From Betaproteobacteria bacterium (GTDB taxonomy: Bacteria; Pseudomonadota; Gammaproteobacteria; Tethybacterales; Tethybacteraceae), in contig JAPORI010000172.1 in NCBI GenBank assembly GCA_026710225.1, positions 1 to 8,419 on the forward strand: a stretch of 8,419 nt of DNA, written 5' to 3'. The first letter of the stretch is position 1, and each line of letters opens with the position of its first letter. The notes under the pieces were generated by a model. That model was not told where the DNA came from, did not search any database, and saw only the letters and a program-made list of their open reading frames with translations. A program made the translations under genes and the position numbers. Shown here piece after piece: positions 5,658 through 8,419 of this stretch.

Positions 5658-6823
5658 TGCGCTCGTCCGGCCTGCCAATCATAATCATCGCGACCATACT
5701 CGCGATCGGCGTCTGGCTCATCCACACCCTCTATCTTGACGTGCCGGTGCGCATGGAGATAATGGGCAAGATCATCGAAACGCCGCTGACTGTGGCGCTG
5801 CTGCTGGCAGTGGTTTTTGCGCTGCTGCTCGGCCTGCTGTGGAAGGTTGCATCGCTGATTTTGTTCATGCCCAGCCACATCAAGCGCTGGCGCAGCGGCA
5901 GGGTCGAGCGGCGACGGGCCAGGATTCTTTCCGACGGAATCAAGGCGCTCGCTTTGGGCGACCAGGCCAGCCAGCACAAGAACTTCGCCGCCGCCGCCGA
6001 AGCCGGGATCGAACCGGCGCTGACCTATTATCTGGCCGCAGCAGCAGCCGATCCGCGCCGCAAGGAAACGCTGCTGCGCAGGGCGGCCAACGCCGAGGGC
6101 GATCCGATGATCAAGGCGATGGCCGATGCACGCGCCAAGCTGGCCGCCAAGCGCCCCGCCGCCGCGGCCGAAACCCTGCGTCTGGCCGGTGCCGGCAACA
6201 GCGATGCGCACGCGCCGCTGATGATGCTCATGGAATCATGCGAACAGTCCGGCGATGTGCGCGGTGCGCTTGATGCCGCCCAGCGCCTGCTGCGCAAGCA
6301 GCCGGCGCAGCCGGTGCTGCGCGCCAAGGCCGGCTCGCTTACCCGGCGCCTGCTTGCTGATGCCGGCAATCCGGAAGAGGTGCGCACCCTGATTGGAACG
6401 GTAAACAAGGGCAAATCACCGTCTTCGGTTGCGGTTGCCGCAGCCAGCCGCCTGGCTGCGGTCGACGACCGGCAGGGCGCATCACAGATACTCGCCCAGG
6501 CTTTCCGGCAGGATGTCGATGCCGCGCTGCTGGAAGCGATCGCCGATCACGGATCAAAAAAACTGGTCGAAGAGGCACTGGCGGCCGGAGAGAAGATGCA
6601 GGCCGAGCACCCCGATGACGATGACTTGCTGCGGGCGATAGGACATCTGGCGATGCGATCACAACTGTGGGGACAGGCTCGCAAGGCGCTTGAGCGGGCG
6701 GTTGAACTGCACCCGGCCCGGCACAACTTCCACAGCCTGGCCGAGTTGGCCGAAAAGGAAGGCAAGTCCAGCGAAGAGGTCAACCGGCTTTACCGCCGGG
6801 CGGCCGACAGCGAGACTGACTAG
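5657..6823 (+). CDS. hemY: HemY, TPR-containing inner-membrane protein of the hem operon
   Basis: This is HemY of the gammaproteobacterial hemCDXY operon, not the protoporphyrinogen oxidase that shares the name in Bacillus. The 388-aa protein (E. coli 398 aa) has two membrane helices (about 6-26 and 43-70), then a basic stretch KRWRSGRVERRRAR (76-89) and a long cytoplasmic or periplasmic helical part. A TPR-like unit is clear at about 320-353 (AIGHLAMRSQLWGQARKALE), with weaker repeats at about 120-215. The start of the helical part, LSDGIKALALGD followed by YYLAAAAA, follows the E. coli layout of a LAEGD motif and YLLAAEAA. Its role in heme synthesis is not well defined. The ATG overlaps the hemX stop as TGATG. 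It is the last gene of the operon; no convincing terminator follows before the convergent ankyrin gene. Confidence 0.9.
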   Translation: MRSSGLPIIIIATILAIGVWLIHTLYLDVPVRMEIMGKIIETPLTVALLLAVVFALLLGLLWKVASLILFMPSHIKRWRSGRVERRRARILSDGIKALALGDQASQHKNFAAAAEAGIEPALTYYLAAAAADPRRKETLLRRAANAEGDPMIKAMADARAKLAAKRPAAAAETLRLAGAGNSDAHAPLMMLMESCEQSGDVRGALDAAQRLLRKQPAQPVLRAKAGSLTRRLLADAGNPEEVRTLIGTVNKGKSPSSVAVAAASRLAAVDDRQGASQILAQAFRQDVDAALLEAIADHGSKKLVEEALAAGEKMQAEHPDDDDLLRAIGHLAMRSQLWGQARKALERAVELHPARHNFHSLAELAEKEGKSSEEVNRLYRRAADSETD

Positions 6824-6834
6824 GAAAGTTAAAA

Positions 6835-6880
6835 CCAGATTGCCTGGCTAAACGGCTTGGTAAGAATCGATGCTATCTGG
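6835..6880. other. imperfect inverted repeat between convergent hemY and the ankyrin gene
   Basis: CCAGATTGC (6835-6843) pairs with GCTATCTGG (6872-6880) apart from one T:T mismatch, with a 28-nt loop. It lies in the 90-nt gap between the convergent stop codons. It has no T-tract on either side, so it is at best a weak bidirectional terminator or a chance structure. Confidence 0.2.
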
Positions 6881-6913
6881 GAATTTCCGTCTCAGCGAAA
6901 CTGCGCTGCGCAC

Positions 6914-7870
6914 TCAAGACGAGAAGTAACGCTTTACCAGAAAGACGGCCCCGGCAAGATAGGCGAGTGTCTTGGACAACAATCCCACATCCGCGGCACC
7001 GGCTTCCTTTAGCGCTTCGACGGATTTGGATTTCCTGGTTACAAATGCATAGAAGATCGGTCGCATGCAATAGCCATAAATATATCCGACGCAACTATCC
7101 AGATCGGCGCCGGCGGCGCCAAGCACCCTGATCGCAGTCTGGTTTGAACCACTTACCGCAAGGTGCAAGGCAGTTTGATGATATCTGGTCTTGAGTTCCA
7201 GCTCGGCACCGGCTTCGATCAGGGCTTCAATAACGCTCTCTTGCGTATTTTTCAGTGCCGCAGCATGCAGCGGCACCATGTCCTTGCTATCCTTGCTATT
7301 GACATTGGCACCGGCAGCCAGCAAATGGGAAATCACCGCCGGATCAGGATTGTTTGCCGCCGCATGATGCAGTGGGGTCCAACCAAGGTTGTCTTGATTG
7401 TGGACATCGGCACCGGATGCGATCAGCAGTGCAACAATTGCCGGATTTGCATTGTTGCCGGAGGCCAGATGCAGGGGCGTGCCGACGTATCTGCTCCAAC
7501 TGTTGATTTCGGCACCGGATGCGATCAGCAACGCAATCACCGCCGGATCAGGATTGTTGCCTGCGGCAACATGCAGCAGCGTATTGCCATAAACATCACT
7601 GCGATCTGTGGCAGCACCGGCTTCAATCAAAACTGACACTATTGCAGGACCAGCACTTTTTGCCGCCCAGTATACCGGCGAGTAATCGCTGTCGGGATCG
7701 CCGACCACATCCTTGCCCTCGCTCAGGCATTGCTCAACAGCCGCCAGGGTTGCCGACTTGAAGTATTCCTCTTCAAAACTGCATGTGTCGGCGCGGGCGC
7801 TGCCAACCAGCGACAGCAGCAAGCCGCCGAGAAGTCCGGCAAGCATTTGCGGGAGCGTCTTCGTGCTCAT
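6914..7870 (-). CDS. exported ankyrin-repeat protein
   Basis: The 318-aa protein begins with a signal peptide: basic start MSTK, hydrophobic stretch LAGLLGGLLLSLVG (10-23) and SARA before Asp28, a good signal peptidase I site. Cys30 is not in a lipobox. Ankyrin repeats fill most of the rest: a degenerate one at about 36-56, then about 63-93, 95-127, 130-161, 163-195, 198-229 and 232-260, and a degenerate one at about 270-295. TPLHLA, TPLHHA, VPLHAA and TALHLA are the helix-1 signatures. Repeats carrying NNPDPAVI have a 34-residue period, one more than the usual 33. The C-terminus is hydrophobic (LLSKTLAYLAGAVFLV, 297-312) and ends in KRYFSS, so it may anchor in the inner membrane with a periplasmic repeat domain. 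Ankyrin repeats bind proteins; the partner is unknown. GC is visibly lower than in the hem genes, which may mean later acquisition. An in-frame TAG upstream excludes an earlier ATG start. Confidence 0.9.
   Translation of the reverse strand: MSTKTLPQMLAGLLGGLLLSLVGSARADTCSFEEEYFKSATLAAVEQCLSEGKDVVGDPDSDYSPVYWAAKSAGPAIVSVLIEAGAATDRSDVYGNTLLHVAAGNNPDPAVIALLIASGAEINSWSRYVGTPLHLASGNNANPAIVALLIASGADVHNQDNLGWTPLHHAAANNPDPAVISHLLAAGANVNSKDSKDMVPLHAAALKNTQESVIEALIEAGAELELKTRYHQTALHLAVSGSNQTAIRVLGAAGADLDSCVGYIYGYCMRPIFYAFVTRKSKSVEALKEAGAADVGLLSKTLAYLAGAVFLVKRYFSS
7282..7299 (-). repeat. 9-bp tandem duplication inside the ankyrin gene
   Basis: CCTTGCTAT occurs twice in direct succession on the plus strand. 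On the coding strand it gives Ser-Lys-Asp twice (residues 192-197) in the loop between two ankyrin repeats. The copies are identical, as expected from a recent in-frame slippage. Confidence 0.75.
7308..7613 (-). repeat. three 102-bp units coding for 34-residue ankyrin repeats
   Basis: The motif GCACCGG on the plus strand recurs at 7308, 7410, 7512 and again at 7614, exactly 102 bp apart, so the units are in strict register. Two stretches 204 bp apart (7331-7354 and 7535-7558) are identical over 24 bp and encode the same NNPDPAVI turn. Nucleotide identity, not just protein similarity, points to fairly recent duplication or gene conversion. Confidence 0.75.
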
Positions 7871-7965
7871 TTGCGCCCGGATGTCCTGCTATCGGGAGTG
7901 CAGATCGCGGGCGCACCCGGGCATTGTTGCCGCTGGCCGCACAGCGGGCGGCAAATGAATTTCAT
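7867..7965 (-). CDS. possible 32-codon Cys-rich small ORF overlapping the ankyrin gene start
   Basis: An ATG at 7965 opens a frame of 32 codons starting MKFICRPLCG, with Cys at 5, 9, 15 and 22 and several Arg. Its TGA overlaps the ATG of the ankyrin gene as ATGA, the classic geometry of translational coupling. There is no Shine-Dalgarno, but a TACAAT box six nt upstream could give a transcript starting at or near the ATG (leaderless). It also spans the hairpin at 7927-7954, and such a short frame can arise by chance. I do not recognise the peptide. Confidence 0.2.
   Translation of the reverse strand: MKFICRPLCGQRQQCPGAPAICTPDSRTSGRK
7872..7915 (-). promoter_or_regulatory. inverted repeat at the ankyrin gene translation start
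   Basis: On the minus strand TGCGCCCG (7908-7915) pairs perfectly with CGGGCGCA (7872-7879), which ends one nt before the ATG of the ankyrin gene. The 28-nt loop holds the only Shine-Dalgarno-like AGGA (7884-7887). If the mRNA folds this way, access to the start is reduced, which could control translation. In GC-rich DNA an 8-bp repeat can occur by chance. Confidence 0.35.
7927..7954 (-). promoter_or_regulatory. strong hairpin in the leader of the ankyrin gene
   Basis: Outer arms TTGCCGC (7927-7933) and GCGGCAA (7948-7954) and inner arms CCGC (7937-7940) and GCGG (7944-7947) form an 11-bp stem with a 3-nt bulge and a 3-nt loop. No T-tract follows on either strand, so it is not a typical intrinsic terminator. 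It could stabilise or regulate the ankyrin mRNA, or end readthrough from the aminotransferase gene upstream. Confidence 0.45.
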
Positions 7966-7971
7966 AGGTCT

Positions 7972-7977
7972 ATTGTA
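7972..7977 (-). promoter_or_regulatory. candidate -10 box for the ankyrin gene
   Basis: On the minus strand TACAAT lies about 100 nt upstream of the ankyrin ATG, within the same TTACAATAG 9-mer found before ispD. No good -35 lies at the right distance. Another reading is TTGCCG as -35 with TATGAA as -10 (18-nt spacer), which would start transcription inside the small ORF. Confidence 0.3.
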
Positions 7978-8016
7978 ATCAAGGCGGCAATTTCCCTGCC
8001 AGGCACCAGTTCCAGC

Positions 8017-8419
8017 CTACCTGATCCTGGTCAGCACCCTGCCAACCCTCTCGACAATCATGTCGATCTGCTGCCGGGAGACGATCAGCGGCGGCGCCAG
8101 GGCAATGGTGTCGCCGGTGGTCCTAATCAGCAGCTGCTCCCTGTGAAAGGCATCGACAAGCGCAGCAAAGGCGCGGGCGGTAGGCTTGCCCGGACGCGGC
8201 TGCAACTCGATCGCACCCATCAGACCCAGACAGCGGATGTCGATGACATTGGGAGACCCGCGCAGCGAAAACAGGCAATCACCCCAGTATTTCTCCAGCC
8301 GCCGGGCGCGGGTATAGAGACCTTCGGCGGCATACAAATCCTGGGCTGCCAGGGCGGCGGCGGCGGCGAGCGGATGGCCGGCAAAGGTGTAGCCGTGAAA
8401 AAAATCGATCGTGTTGGGA
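8017..8419 (-). CDS. omega-amino acid:pyruvate aminotransferase, class III (N-terminal part outside the window)
   Basis: This is the C-terminal 133 residues of a PLP-dependent class III aminotransferase; the reading frame is open to the window end. The stretch FFHGYTFAGHPLAAAAAL at the start of the visible part, EGLYTRARRLEKYW, VIDIRCLGLMGAIEL, then TGDTIALAPPLIV and QIDMIVERV match the beta-alanine:pyruvate (omega-amino acid:pyruvate) transaminase subgroup, known as BauA or AptA in other bacteria. These enzymes move the amino group of beta-alanine or similar omega-amino acids to pyruvate, giving malonate semialdehyde and alanine. The PLP-binding Lys lies outside the window, so activity cannot be judged, and substrate choice within class III is uncertain. 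The frame ends in TAG, 146 nt before the ankyrin ATG on the same strand, with no clear terminator between them. Confidence 0.88.
   Translation of the reverse strand, partial: PNTIDFFHGYTFAGHPLAAAAALAAQDLYAAEGLYTRARRLEKYWGDCLFSLRGSPNVIDIRCLGLMGAIELQPRPGKPTARAFAALVDAFHREQLLIRTTGDTIALAPPLIVSRQQIDMIVERVGRVLTRIR

Noticed and set aside
5657..6823. Calling HemY a protoporphyrinogen oxidase
   Set aside because: There is no FAD-binding GxGxxG motif at the N-terminus. The membrane helices and TPR repeats fit the unrelated proteobacterial HemY.
622..6823. Many GCCGGC and CCGGC motifs as possible interspersed repeats or uptake signals
   Set aside because: They are short, fall mostly in coding DNA as Ala-Gly codons, and are explained by the high GC content.
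6893..6913. Short inverted repeats (CAGCG/CGCTG and TGCG/CGCA) after the ankyrin stop
   Set aside because: Stems of 4-5 bp with no T-run are too weak to call a terminator.
7163..7636. Plus-strand 157-codon frame opposite the ankyrin gene
   Set aside because: Its repeating pattern (GTGCDQQ-like) is only the reverse complement of the ankyrin repeats.

Overview
The window (GC-rich over most of its length) looks like a chromosomal housekeeping segment of a gammaproteobacterium, or a close relative. Three things suggest this: a complete hemC-hemD-hemX-hemY cluster, a UbiB-type protein very like the enterobacterial one, and a YccA-type Bax-inhibitor membrane protein. No rRNA, tRNA, CRISPR array, transposase or phage gene is visible. 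I cannot name a genus.

Layout. On the minus strand at the left edge is a yccA-like gene cut by the window start, preceded by ispD on the same strand. A near-consensus sigma70 promoter for yccA overlaps the ispD stop codon. A 125-nt divergent region carrying a perfect 18-bp palindrome separates ispD from a plus-strand operon ubiB-hemC-hemD-hemX-hemY. Every junction in that operon is between a 1-nt overlap and a 3-nt gap, so it is almost certainly one translationally coupled unit. On the right, facing the operon, are a minus-strand gene for an exported ankyrin-repeat protein and, upstream of it on the same strand, the C-terminal part of an omega-amino acid:pyruvate aminotransferase cut by the window end.

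How the genes fit together. HemC and HemD make uroporphyrinogen III from porphobilinogen. HemX and HemY are the inner-membrane proteins that accompany them in gammaproteobacteria. UbiB supports ubiquinone biosynthesis, and IspD feeds the isoprenoid pathway that supplies the quinone tail (and the heme O farnesyl group). The centre of the window is therefore a respiratory-cofactor neighbourhood.

The unusual parts are in the control regions and the ankyrin gene. They are: the ispD/ubiB palindrome; ubiB and hemC lying in one reading frame separated by a single TAG; a UbiB lacking the second C-terminal membrane helix of the E. coli protein; and an ankyrin gene of visibly lower GC with a structured leader (two inverted repeats and a possible 32-codon Cys-rich small ORF overlapping its start by ATGA). 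I do not see a clear undescribed multi-gene system. The ankyrin gene with its leader is the best candidate for something new.
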